NCBI GenBank assembly: GCA_024508855.1
Contig: JANINJ010000107.1
Location: 62,001-126,000 of the forward strand
Source of the DNA: Xanthobacteraceae bacterium
GTDB taxonomy: Bacteria > Pseudomonadota > Alphaproteobacteria > Rhizobiales > Xanthobacteraceae
DNA length: 64,000 nucleotides
Direction of reading: 5' to 3'
The notes beneath the pieces are model-generated. The model saw only the letters and a program-made list of their open reading frames with translations, was not told the origin of the DNA and searched no databases. The position numbers and the translations under genes were made by a program. Positions 35,375 to 43,949 of the stretch are shown here, in pieces; the stretch's first letter is position 1, and every line of letters begins with the position of its first letter.

Positions 35375-36564
35375 AACATCGCCTCCGAGCCGAGAAGAAG
35401 GTTGCTGGCTGGTGTGACCATGGGACCGCCGATAACCATCGCCACATCGTTTCGCTTCACCTGGCTCGTCGAGGTGCCGCGTACCTGACGCACGGCTTCG
35501 AGCACAAGTTCAAAACCGTGCATGTAGCATTCGGCGAGATTGCCGCCGCTGGTATTGAGCGGAAGTCGGCCGGAGGGCGCGATGAGATTTTCGAGCGTAA
35601 GAAAATCATTGGCTTCCTCCGGCCTGAAGAAGCCATGTTCCGCCAGCGCCATCACAACGCCCCCGGTGAAATTCTCATAGCTTTGAACCGAGCCAATATC
35701 GGATGGTCCAAGTCCCGCCATCCGATAGAGATCCGGCGCGACGGTATCGAAATTGGCACTCGCATAGCGCGGCGAATTGTGCGGGATGGCGCCCCCGCGA
35801 TATCCCGATCCCATGGCCGCCCCAAGCACATAAACCGGCTTCTGCCTGAAATCCGCGGCTCGTTCCTCAGCCACCAGAACAAGCGCGGCGGCGCCATCAT
35901 TTTCCATGCAGCAATCGTAAAGGTGGAAGGGCTCTGCAATCCAGCGCGACGCGTCATACTTTGCCGCGTCCAGCGGCTTACCGTGCATGACCGCACGGGA
36001 GTTCGATTGCGCATGGTGATAGGACGCAAGCGCAATCGCGCGTAGCGCTTCCTGTCGCACGCCATGCTCATACATGTAGCGCTGCACGCGCATCGCAAAG
36101 CGTTGCGGCGGCGCGAGCACGCCGTAAGGCATCAGGTACGCCTTCTCGCCGGAAATAGTGTCGATACCTGCGGTCTGCCCGAACCGGCCGTACTGTCCCT
36201 GCGCCAGCGAGCGGAACACGACCACGCAATCGGCGAGACCCGCAACGATAGAGGCCGCCGCGTTGGCCACCGCTGCGCAACATCCCCCGCCGCCTCCGCC
36301 CCATTGCATCGTGGCGGTACGCAGCCGGTGTGTACCAAGGGCCGCGGCCAGCCGCGAGGCCTCGCTGCGATCGTCGCTGTAGGAGGAAAACCCATCGATT
36401 TCGCGCGGATCGAGCCCAGCATCTTCGCAAGCTGCCAGGATAGCTTTCAATGCAAGTTTGAATTCCGGATCGGGGGATGCGCCATGACGATAGTATTCGG
36501 TCTCGCCGATTCCGATAACGGCGACACGACCTCGGAGCGTACGTTGAATTTCCGTGCGCCTCAT
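35371..36564 (-). CDS. Thiolase family protein (lipid-transfer/Ltp2-like)
   Basis: The 397-residue protein matches the SCP2/lipid-transfer thiolase group (VAVIGIGETEYYRHGASPD start; NTSGGNLAECYMHGFELVLEAVRQVRGTS near the C-terminus). A Gly run with two Cys (GGGGGGCCAAVANAA, about 95) is in the nucleophile region, and the His-containing GxH motif of Claisen thiolases is not obvious in the C-terminal part. That fits retro-aldol or unusual thiolase activity with the DUF35 partner. Starts 7 bases after the CoA-transferase stop. Confidence 0.85.
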   Translation of the reverse strand: MRRTEIQRTLRGRVAVIGIGETEYYRHGASPDPEFKLALKAILAACEDAGLDPREIDGFSSYSDDRSEASRLAAALGTHRLRTATMQWGGGGGGCCAAVANAAASIVAGLADCVVVFRSLAQGQYGRFGQTAGIDTISGEKAYLMPYGVLAPPQRFAMRVQRYMYEHGVRQEALRAIALASYHHAQSNSRAVMHGKPLDAAKYDASRWIAEPFHLYDCCMENDGAAALVLVAEERAADFRQKPVYVLGAAMGSGYRGGAIPHNSPRYASANFDTVAPDLYRMAGLGPSDIGSVQSYENFTGGVVMALAEHGFFRPEEANDFLTLENLIAPSGRLPLNTSGGNLAECYMHGFELVLEAVRQVRGTSTSQVKRNDVAMVIGGPMVTPASNLLLGSEAML

Positions 36565-36571
36565 GACGGAT

Positions 36572-37849
36572 TCACTTTTCAGGCGATGGCTTTAACACCC
36601 CAAACGTTCCCGCCTTGGCAAGATCCGCCATCCGCTCATCGTCATAACCAAGCAGTTCGCGTAAAATGATGTCGGTGTGTTGCCCGACCGCAGGAGCCGC
36701 AACGGGATCGACGACCGGCGTACGCGAATAGCGGATTGGCAGCGCTACGTTCGGCACCCACCCCACCTGTTCGTGCGGAATGCGGGTCACGAGTTTACGC
36801 TCTCGCGCTTCAGGCGACCGGATGGCTTCGCCGACGGTGCGTACCTGTCCGCACGGAACACCTGACGCCCGCATGCGCGATTGCCAATGCGACCAGGTCT
36901 GTTTTGCGAAGGTTTCTCCCAGAATCGCGAACAATTCGTCCCGCCTCTGGATTCGATCGGGTCCCGAAGCATAAATCTCGGCCACCGCGAGATCCGGGCG
37001 ATCAATCACCTGCGACATCAATCGTTGGAAAATCTTGTCGTTTCCGCAGTTGATATAGAACGCGCAATCCTTGGCCTGAAACACGCCCGATGGACAGGTG
37101 TCCGGACTCGTGTTGCCGCCCCGCTGAGGGTTGGCACCACTGAACAGGTGTTGCATCGTGGCATAGCCGGTCATAAGCACAGCATTATCGAACAAGGACA
37201 CTTCAATAGCTTGACCGATACCGCTACGTTCACGGGCGACCAAAGCACCGAGAATCGCATTGCAAGCCATCATCGCCGTGCTGATGTCCATGACTGGCGA
37301 CAGGGCGCGAACGCCCTCGCGGTCAGCATAGCCATTCATGGATACGAATCCGCTTTCAACCTGGGCAATCGGATCGAAACCGAGCCGGTCGGCGAACGCG
37401 CCGTCACGCCCGTAAGCGGACACCGAGCAGTAAACGATCTCGGGCTTGATCTTGCGACAACTCTCGTAGTCGAGTCCAAACCGCGGCATGACACCGGTGG
37501 AGAAATTTTCGACCACCACGTCGGCATGCGCTATCAGCTCACGCGCAACCTCGATGCCTCGCGACGACTTGAGATCGATTGCAACGCTGCGCTTGTTGCG
37601 ATTGGTCCAAAGAAATGGCGCCCCCTGTTTGAGCTCCGCATTGACCGGCGGGTAGCGACGGAGATCATCGCCGCGATCGGGCGCCTCGACCTTAATGACT
37701 TCCGCACCCATATCGGCCAGGACCATCGTTGCAAACGGTCCAGCGATGAAATGCGAAAAGTCCACTACGCGAACGCCCTCGAGGGCCCTCGGCGCGTGGG
37801 ATTGACGCGGCGTATATTCCGGGAAATCCGCTTCAAGCTGGTCAAACAT
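36572..37849 (-). CDS. Class III CoA-transferase (CaiB/BaiF family)
   Basis: The 425-residue protein has the family start GVRVVDFSHFIAGPFATMVLADMGAEVIKVEAP (25-57), the NRNKRSVAIDLKS segment and the nucleophile region RLGFDPIAQVESG with catalytic Asp D159. It should move CoA between a donor acyl-CoA and a carboxylic acid. It lies upstream of the thiolase/DUF35 pair, so it may activate the substrate that they later cleave. Cytoplasmic. Confidence 0.92.
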   Translation of the reverse strand: MFDQLEADFPEYTPRQSHAPRALEGVRVVDFSHFIAGPFATMVLADMGAEVIKVEAPDRGDDLRRYPPVNAELKQGAPFLWTNRNKRSVAIDLKSSRGIEVARELIAHADVVVENFSTGVMPRFGLDYESCRKIKPEIVYCSVSAYGRDGAFADRLGFDPIAQVESGFVSMNGYADREGVRALSPVMDISTAMMACNAILGALVARERSGIGQAIEVSLFDNAVLMTGYATMQHLFSGANPQRGGNTSPDTCPSGVFQAKDCAFYINCGNDKIFQRLMSQVIDRPDLAVAEIYASGPDRIQRRDELFAILGETFAKQTWSHWQSRMRASGVPCGQVRTVGEAIRSPEARERKLVTRIPHEQVGWVPNVALPIRYSRTPVVDPVAAPAVGQHTDIILRELLGYDDERMADLAKAGTFGVLKPSPEK

Positions 37850-37928
37850 TTGGTGTCCGTTCGATTTCGAGGCTCGTGCTCACAAAATTGGAAAGTCGCC
37901 GCTACATTCTGGAACGCGCCTTCTTCAT

Positions 37929-39152
37929 TCAATCGCTCTTGGATTGTTCGACCAAGGCGCATCCCCCATCGGCAAGTGGCCGGAATGCTTCGGGTCCGCT
38001 CAAGACCCCGACTTGCTCCAGCAGGTCCCATTTGCTCTTCGAGGCAGGCGGCGCCTTCACCTTGAGGATGTACATGTTGTGAATGGCACGACCATCCGGA
38101 CGCACGACGACAGGTCCAAACAGATCGTCCTCGATCGGCTTCTCTTTCAGCTTTCGAATAATTGCTGGCGCGTCGTTGGTTCCTGCAGCAAGTGCTGCAT
38201 TCAGATACGCAAGAACGGATGAATAGACACCGGCGTGAAATGCCGTCGGCGATTGACCATGCTGACGTTCACTAAATCGCGCGGACCAGGAACGGCTCTT
38301 GTCGTTCAAGTCCCAATAGAAAGGCTGAACGATGATGAGCCCTTGTCCGACGGCGAGTCCGCTCGCTTCAACGTCGTTCGTTGTCGTCAGCAGGGCTGCA
38401 AAAGTGCGCCCGTTTTGCCTGAGACCAAATTCGGCTGACTGTTTGATCAAGTTCACCGTATCGCCGCCGGCCGTTGCGAATGCGATTACATCGGCACCCG
38501 AACCATCCGCCTGCAGGATGAATGAAGCATAGTCCGCAGTGTTGATCGGCACGTTGACCGATCCGAGAACGGTTCCACCGCTGGCCTTGATCACCGATGT
38601 TCCGTCATGAACCATCGATTTACCAAGAGCATTGTCAGTCGCGATAAAGTACCACTTCTTGCCGCCATGATGGACGAGATAATCACCGATGGTGTGAGAA
38701 GCCGCCCAGGTATCGAACGTCCATTGGATTGTGTTCGGGGAACAATGCTTTCCGGTGAGATCGGACGAGGCGGCGCTCGACGCGATCAGAGCTGCCTTGG
38801 TACCTCGAACAACTTCATTGACGGCAAGACCGACGGCCGAATTCGGTACATCGGCGACCGCGTCCACTTTCTCTTGATCGATCCATCGGCGCGCAATCGC
38901 GGCGCCGACGTCGGCCTTGTTCTGATGATCGGCGGAGATGATCTCGACCTTAAAGCCGGGATATTTCTGCATAAAATCCTCGGCCGCCATTTTCGCCGCC
39001 GTAACAGAGCCTCCACCGGCATTATCCGAATAAGGGCCGGAAGCGTCATTGAGGACTCCGATCTTCATTGTGCGCGGCCCATCCGCAAACGCGACCGAAC
39101 AGGTCGTCAAAACAAGAAGAGATATTCCAAGGATATGCTGCAAAGTTCTCAC
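37929..39152 (-). CDS. Orphan ABC transporter substrate-binding protein (LivJ/K type)
   Basis: From GTG 39152 (GGATGGA upstream) the product is 407 residues with a signal peptide (about 1-24, LGISLLVLTTCSVAFAD) and a Peripla_BP_6 domain (MKIGVLNDASGPYSDNAGGGSVTAAKMAAEDF). The open frame continues 64 codons further upstream without a signal peptide start, so GTG is preferred. It lies between the PDR reductase (32 bases) and the CoA-transferase (79 bases), with no permease. It probably captures the substrate of this oxygenase operon. Confidence 0.9.
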   Translation of the reverse strand: MRTLQHILGISLLVLTTCSVAFADGPRTMKIGVLNDASGPYSDNAGGGSVTAAKMAAEDFMQKYPGFKVEIISADHQNKADVGAAIARRWIDQEKVDAVADVPNSAVGLAVNEVVRGTKAALIASSAASSDLTGKHCSPNTIQWTFDTWAASHTIGDYLVHHGGKKWYFIATDNALGKSMVHDGTSVIKASGGTVLGSVNVPINTADYASFILQADGSGADVIAFATAGGDTVNLIKQSAEFGLRQNGRTFAALLTTTNDVEASGLAVGQGLIIVQPFYWDLNDKSRSWSARFSERQHGQSPTAFHAGVYSSVLAYLNAALAAGTNDAPAIIRKLKEKPIEDDLFGPVVVRPDGRAIHNMYILKVKAPPASKSKWDLLEQVGVLSGPEAFRPLADGGCALVEQSKSD

Positions 39153-39184
39153 GTGTTTCCATCCACTGATTATGCATTGATTGT

Positions 39185-40147
39185 TTAGATATCCAGAACG
39201 AGCGTTTGCGATTTCGAGCCTGAACAGCAAATCATGATAGTGTCGTTTGCTGCCTGCTCTTCCTTGCTCAGGAATTGATCCCGGTGATCCGGAATTCCTT
39301 CGATCACGCGCGTCTCGCAGGTTCCACAAACTCCCTCGGTACACGCGTAGTTTGCCGTTATTCCGGCATCGAGCAGTGCATCCAGGATCGTCTTGCCGGC
39401 ATCGACCGTGATCGTGCGATTGCTGCGCGCGAGTTTTACCTCAAAGCTGCCTTCAACCGCCGGCGCTTCTTTCGCCTTGAAGTATTCCATATGCACGTGA
39501 TCGGTGGAGCGATCGGCCGTCGCAGATTCGAACGACTCCAACATCGGCAAAGGACCACAACAATATAGATGCGCTTGTACCGCCGCTCTTTTGATGATTG
39601 CCGGGAGATCGAACATTCTTCCTGGTCGCTCGTCGTCCGGATCGATGTAGTGGTTCAAGTCGACGTCTGATCGAAGCGCGTCGAGATCGTCGAGAAACGC
39701 GGCGGCAGACCGCGTCCTTACGGCGTAGTGCAGCTCCCAGGAACGTCCGAGTTCGTGGAGACGACGGGCCATCGACAACAAGGGCGTGATACCGATTCCG
39801 CCTGCAATTAGGACCGAATGCTCTGCCTGTTCACAAAGTGCGAAGTTGTTGCGCGGGCGTGAGACTGCGATGACGTCACCTACCCGAAGATTATCGTGAA
39901 TGAAGCTGGAGCCGCCCCGGCCTCCAACCTCCTTGTTCACGGCAATGACGTAACGACGCCGCTCGCGCTGGTCGTTTACCAGCGAGTAGCTGCGGATCAT
40001 GCCATTCGGCAAATGCAGATCGATATGTCCGCCCGCAGTGAAAGCCGGGAGTTCGGCGGCATCCGGCGCGACCAGCTCATATGAGTTGATCTTATCGACT
40101 TCGTAGCTGATGCGTTTGACCCGAACCTTCAGGGTATTCTCGGCCAT
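39185..40147 (-). CDS. PDR/VanB-type oxygenase reductase (FMN, NAD, plant-type [2Fe-2S])
   Basis: This electron-transfer protein passes electrons from NADH to a Rieske oxygenase. The flavin motif RSYSL is at 52-56, the NAD-binding strand VLIAGGIGITPLLSM at about 115, and the C-terminal ferredoxin cluster ligands are C269, C274, C277 and C307 or C308. ATG 40147 (320 residues, the usual VanB/phthalate reductase size) is preferred to ATG 40231. It follows the Rieske gene at 40241 and is the only such reductase in the window, so it may serve both oxygenases. Confidence 0.92.
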   Translation of the reverse strand: MAENTLKVRVKRISYEVDKINSYELVAPDAAELPAFTAGGHIDLHLPNGMIRSYSLVNDQRERRRYVIAVNKEVGGRGGSSFIHDNLRVGDVIAVSRPRNNFALCEQAEHSVLIAGGIGITPLLSMARRLHELGRSWELHYAVRTRSAAAFLDDLDALRSDVDLNHYIDPDDERPGRMFDLPAIIKRAAVQAHLYCCGPLPMLESFESATADRSTDHVHMEYFKAKEAPAVEGSFEVKLARSNRTITVDAGKTILDALLDAGITANYACTEGVCGTCETRVIEGIPDHRDQFLSKEEQAANDTIMICCSGSKSQTLVLDI

Positions 40148-40240
40148 GGAGACGCCCTCTCCCGCGGCAATAGCGGTTTCGGTGTGCTTGACGCTGGATG
40201 TGCCGAGATCCCGGTTGGCCAGATCAAGCATTGTTGCAAC

Positions 40241-41560
40241 TCACAGCTCGTACCCAAAATCGGCACCCAACTGCGCCCGCATGAACGGCGCACCTGCCTC
40301 GACCCACGACTCTTCCGGTGGCAACCGTAACGACACGGCTCGGACCATGAAAACATCGGGATCCGTTACGCCCCTGGGCTTGGTCCCGTAATCCCGGTAA
40401 GCGCCAAGAGCCTCAAGAATGAACCGCCTTGTCATCGCGATGCCGGTATCACTCGAACATAGGTTCTCTTTCGTGCGATCGAAGATCGGCGAGACGCCGC
40501 TCTGGCAAGCGCCATCCTGCACCCACAGTCCCGGCAGTCCCGAGAACCAGGTCGTCTCCTGGGCTTTGTAGTCGAACTGAAATCCGTTCTGCGGATTGTA
40601 TTTCGTCCAATAACCTCCGTAGGGGACCGTCACCGGATGCTCGACCAATGAATGACGGCTGGCATGTCCGCTCTCGCGGCCATTGTGCCCTTCTTCGAAG
40701 ATCTGACGCGTCTTCGGCAATAGTGGTTGAGACGGATGATACGAAAACATGATGCAGAGCGTGTTCTCGTCATCGATCGGCACCCAGGCGTGCCCGCTTA
40801 GGTCCGGGAACGGCGACAATGGCGGGACCAGCGTATAGAATGGCAGGATGAACTGATTGACGCGCCAATACAGTGTGTTTGCATCATAATTCCGGCGAGC
40901 GGCGATGCTCATGCCGAAATCTTGCTTGATACACTCAAACGTTGGACGGAGATCGCGCTTCTGAATCCACGCGCTGGTCGTCCCTTGAGCATCAAGCCGA
41001 CCATGCAGCAAGGGCGCGTGTGCGGAGTCGATTTCGCCCTCCACGGCTTGCAGCCAGTTGCATTCCTGAACCCGCACCGACACATGCACCTGCTCGGGCG
41101 GCACCAGATTCCATTCCACGTTCGGCAATGGCGGAAGATCGGCGATGGCCGGCCCCATATAAGTCCAGATCATCCCGTTGCGTTCCTTGCACGGATAAGC
41201 CTTGATCCGCACGCGCTCCTTAAGACGGCTGCGGACCGGCTCGGCCGGCATATCCGTCACCGCACCGGTCACATCAAACTTCCAGCCGTGATAGACGCAT
41301 CTTAGTCCGCAATCCTCGTTCCGGCCGAAAACGAGTGGAGCGCCGCGGTGCGGGCATGCCTGATCGACGAGGCCAACGCGGCCTTCGGTATCCCTGAAAG
41401 CTACGAGGTCTTCGCCCAGAAGCCGGATGCGTTTTGGTTGCCCGTCGCTCGTCAGATCCCTGGAAGGCAGGAAGGGTATCCAGTAGAGACGAAAGAGTTC
41501 TCCGAGGGGCGTGCCCTTCCCGACCCTCACCAATCTTTCATTGTCTTCATGCGAGAGCAT
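40241..41560 (-). CDS. Rieske aromatic ring-hydroxylating oxygenase, phthalate dioxygenase-like
   Basis: The 439-residue subunit binds the Rieske cluster through C69, H71, C88 and H91 (CPH ... CVYH) and mononuclear iron through H181 and H186 with D178 (DSAHAPLLH). Overall it matches the homomultimeric phthalate 4,5-dioxygenase family that works with a PDR-type reductase, which is the next gene. GGAGGAAGCTC precedes ATG 41560. It begins 22 bases after a HicB-like gene on the same strand. Confidence 0.93.
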   Translation of the reverse strand: MLSHEDNERLVRVGKGTPLGELFRLYWIPFLPSRDLTSDGQPKRIRLLGEDLVAFRDTEGRVGLVDQACPHRGAPLVFGRNEDCGLRCVYHGWKFDVTGAVTDMPAEPVRSRLKERVRIKAYPCKERNGMIWTYMGPAIADLPPLPNVEWNLVPPEQVHVSVRVQECNWLQAVEGEIDSAHAPLLHGRLDAQGTTSAWIQKRDLRPTFECIKQDFGMSIAARRNYDANTLYWRVNQFILPFYTLVPPLSPFPDLSGHAWVPIDDENTLCIMFSYHPSQPLLPKTRQIFEEGHNGRESGHASRHSLVEHPVTVPYGGYWTKYNPQNGFQFDYKAQETTWFSGLPGLWVQDGACQSGVSPIFDRTKENLCSSDTGIAMTRRFILEALGAYRDYGTKPRGVTDPDVFMVRAVSLRLPPEESWVEAGAPFMRAQLGADFGYEL

Positions 41561-41582
41561 GAGCTTCCTCCACTCAAAAGAA

Positions 41583-41895
41583 CTACTTGGTTGAGTTTTC
41601 CAGGAGAGCGGTCACTCGGCCGGAAAGCCCGAGATCCTTGACGGTCCAAAGCGGATCGGACGTGGCAAGTGCCTTGCGCGGAACTGGGGGTTCCCCGCCC
41701 GCCTCCACGAGACTCACGATGATCTCGACGCGGCGGCGCTCAAGCTCCCCGAGTACATCCTCCAAAGTTGAACCTTCCGCGATACAGCCTGGCAATTCCG
41801 GGTAGGCCAGACGCAGCAGCCATTTGCCGGACTCGGTTTCGACGGCCTCAGCTTCAAGCAGATAAGGAATCGCCAGCAGTTCGAGCAGGTGCAAG
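41583..41895 (-). CDS. HicB-like (UPF0150 fold) protein heading an oxygenase operon
   Basis: The product carries a HicB-fold segment (YLLEAEAVETESGKW, PELPGCIAEGSTLEDVLGE) followed by a short C-terminal tail with no clear HTH or ribbon-helix-helix. TTG 41895 is the best start: GGGAGG lies 5 bases upstream and the domain starts there (104 residues). An ATG at 41975 would translate through a palindrome and give an unrelated leader peptide. No HicA toxin is adjacent, so it is an orphan. It reads 22 bases ahead of the Rieske gene, suggesting regulatory or unknown linkage with this operon. Confidence 0.72.
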
Positions 41896-41940
41896 CAAAC
41901 CTCCCTGGACGGCCGTTTCGGGTCCGGCCATATTTTATAG

Positions 41941-41952
41941 TACGTATACGTA
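41941..41952. promoter_or_regulatory. 12-bp palindrome TACGTATACGTA between hicB-like and marR genes
   Basis: TACGTATACGTA is perfectly self-complementary, set in an A+T-rich patch (TATTTTATAG alongside). It lies 46 bases upstream of the preferred hicB-like start and about 170 bases upstream of the MarR start, in a divergent intergenic region. It is probably a regulator site for the oxygenase operon, with MarR or the HicB-like protein as candidates. Confidence 0.6.
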
Positions 41953-42119
41953 TTACATTTACGGCAAACGTGCAAGAGCAGATTCCGTCAGCTCGCTCGG
42001 AATCGCGATATTCAGCTTTGATCCAGCCGCTCGGGGTTGAGGGACAACGGCCAAGCTGCTAACGGCTATTGGCTATTTCCCAGCCAGATGGGCAAGAATT
42101 CAGGCCGGTCACGAGGATG

Positions 42120-42617
42120 TCAGCGCGCAAAGAGATGAAGGATCATTCGGCAGCCGAAATCGCGCACAATTGGCAACTCGAGGGCGGCATCGGATTTTTG
42201 CTCCGGCTGCTAGATGCACGTTATGATGTGCTCTACCAGAATCTGACCCGCCAGAACGATATCACGCCACGGCAATTCGGCGTGCTCATGGCGCTGTATC
42301 AACAAGGGCCCCTCACCCCATCCGTCCTTGCAGAACGGATCAGTTCTGACCGCAACACTTTGAGCGAAATGCTGAAGCGAATGGCGGCGCGCAAGCTGAT
42401 TTCAAAAAAAGCAAACGCCGAAGACCGGCGCTCTATCCAGGTCCAGATCACGGCCAAAGGCGAGACCGCTCTCCTGAAGGTGATCCCGGCGGCCGCCAGA
42501 CTGCAAGACCTTCTGCTTGCGCCGCTCGCAAAGGAAGATCGCGCGCATTTTCTCAAATGTATGCTGGCGATCGCAAAGGCAGCGCCAACTGACGTTTCAT
42601 CAACATCGGACGACTAG
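42120..42617 (+). CDS. MarR family transcriptional regulator
   Basis: The product (165 residues from ATG 42120; TTG 42069 and ATG 42135 are alternatives) has a MarR winged helix: YQNLTRQNDITPRQFGVLMALYQQGPLTPSVLAERISSDRNTLSEMLKRMAARKLISKKANAEDRRSIQVQIT, with the D-x-R wing. MarR proteins commonly sense aromatic acids or their CoA esters. Divergent from the hicB-Rieske operon and convergent with the P450 gene (20 bases between stops), so it probably controls the oxygenase operon. Confidence 0.9.
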   Translation, partial: SARKEMKDHSAAEIAHNWQLEGGIGFLLRLLDARYDVLYQNLTRQNDITPRQFGVLMALYQQGPLTPSVLAERISSDRNTLSEMLKRMAARKLISKKANAEDRRSIQVQITAKGETALLKVIPAAARLQDLLLAPLAKEDRAHFLKCMLAIAKAAPTDVSSTSDD

Positions 42618-42637
42618 GCGCACACTACCGCATAATA

Positions 42638-43879
42638 TCAGTCCGACCGCATCCGATATCGCACCGGCAACCGCTTCACCCCGCCCAGAAATGAGGTTTC
42701 GGTCCAAGCCGGCTTGTCCGCGAGTTCGATCATTTCAACTCGTTTGAGAAACTCGCGGAAGAACGCCACGATCTCGGCCTTGGCAAGGTGACGGCCGATA
42801 CAAGCGTGGATACCAAAACCAAATCCAAGATGACGGTTGGGCGAACGGTCAGGCATAAACTCGAACGGGCGATCGAAGGCTTCCTCATCTCGATTCCCGG
42901 AGGGATAGCTGATGAAAAGGCTATCGCCCGACTTGATTTTCTTGCCACGGATTTCGTAATCCGCTGCCGCGGTGCGGAAGAAATGCTTGACCGGCGATAC
43001 CCAGCGCACCATTTCCTCCGCCGCGGCCGATATCAATTCCGGCTCGCGCTGCAGGCGTTCCATCGCCTTGCGATTCTCGATCAATGCCAGCAAGCCACCC
43101 GCGATCGTCGCACTGGTCGTGTCATGCCCAGCGCTCGCCAGTGCTACATAATAGGAATATGCCTCGAAATCTTCGATCGGCCTGCCGTCAATTTGCGAGG
43201 TCGCGATAACGGTTGCGACATCGTCCTTGGGATTTTGTCGACGTTCCTTGGCGACATCTCTGAAATACTCGACATAGGCGAGCGTCGCATCAATCAGATC
43301 GGAGCCCTGCTGCATGTCCGGATCGCCGCCGCCAAAATAGGCTTGGGTAATCTTCAACAGGCGCGGCTCGTCTTCCTGCGGAAGGCCCAGGATCGTCATC
43401 AGGACCCGTAACGGATAGTAGATCGCGATGTCGTTGTAGAAGTCGCACTCCCCGCCGAGCGCAACCAGCCGATCCACACTTTCCCTGGCAAGAGCCTCGA
43501 TACGATCAGACAAGTTACGGAGTTGGCGCGGCTGAAACCAGCCGTGCGTCAGTTTTTGATATTTTGAGTGATCAGGGTTGTCCATCTGGGGGAGCGCCCG
43601 GACCAGCATGGGCCGACCATTCATGGCTTCCCTGACCTTGCTTTCAAACTCGGTACTGAGAAGCTTGGTGCGCGGTGCGTTGATGAAGAGGTCAGGCTGA
43701 CGCTCGATCTCGACGATGTCAGGATATTTGGAGATCGTCCAAAACGGACGATAGCCCACCGGTTCGGTCCAGTGGATCGGATCCTCGCGACGCAATCGTG
43801 CGAACAGCTTGTGCTGCAGTTCGATGTTACCATAGGTTTTGTGGTTGGCGATTGCGTCGTCCAGTGCCAAGTCGAGCAT
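42638..43879 (-). CDS. Cytochrome P450
   Basis: The 413-residue soluble monooxygenase has the I-helix motif AGHDTTS (about 250), the ExxR helix and the haem-binding loop FGFGIHACIGRHLAKAE with ligand C360. GGAGGGAG precedes ATG 43879. It belongs to the class I bacterial P450s that hydroxylate terpenoids, steroids or acyl chains and depend on a ferredoxin and reductase; none is encoded next to it. Last gene of the minus-strand FadR-crotonase-ACAD-CoA-transferase run (70 bases after the CoA-transferase). The substrate is not predictable. Confidence 0.93.
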   Translation of the reverse strand: MLDLALDDAIANHKTYGNIELQHKLFARLRREDPIHWTEPVGYRPFWTISKYPDIVEIERQPDLFINAPRTKLLSTEFESKVREAMNGRPMLVRALPQMDNPDHSKYQKLTHGWFQPRQLRNLSDRIEALARESVDRLVALGGECDFYNDIAIYYPLRVLMTILGLPQEDEPRLLKITQAYFGGGDPDMQQGSDLIDATLAYVEYFRDVAKERRQNPKDDVATVIATSQIDGRPIEDFEAYSYYVALASAGHDTTSATIAGGLLALIENRKAMERLQREPELISAAAEEMVRWVSPVKHFFRTAAADYEIRGKKIKSGDSLFISYPSGNRDEEAFDRPFEFMPDRSPNRHLGFGFGIHACIGRHLAKAEIVAFFREFLKRVEMIELADKPAWTETSFLGGVKRLPVRYRMRSD

Positions 43880-43949
43880 TTCACTCCCTCCTGTGGTGCG
43901 ACGTCCCCATCTTCATGAATGCGGGTTTGGCGTCATGGAATTATCCGGA

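Noticed and set aside
41896-41975. Longer HicB-like protein starting at ATG 41975
   Set aside because: It would include a palindromic operator and a leader without likeness to the family; TTG 41895 has GGGAGG in the right place.
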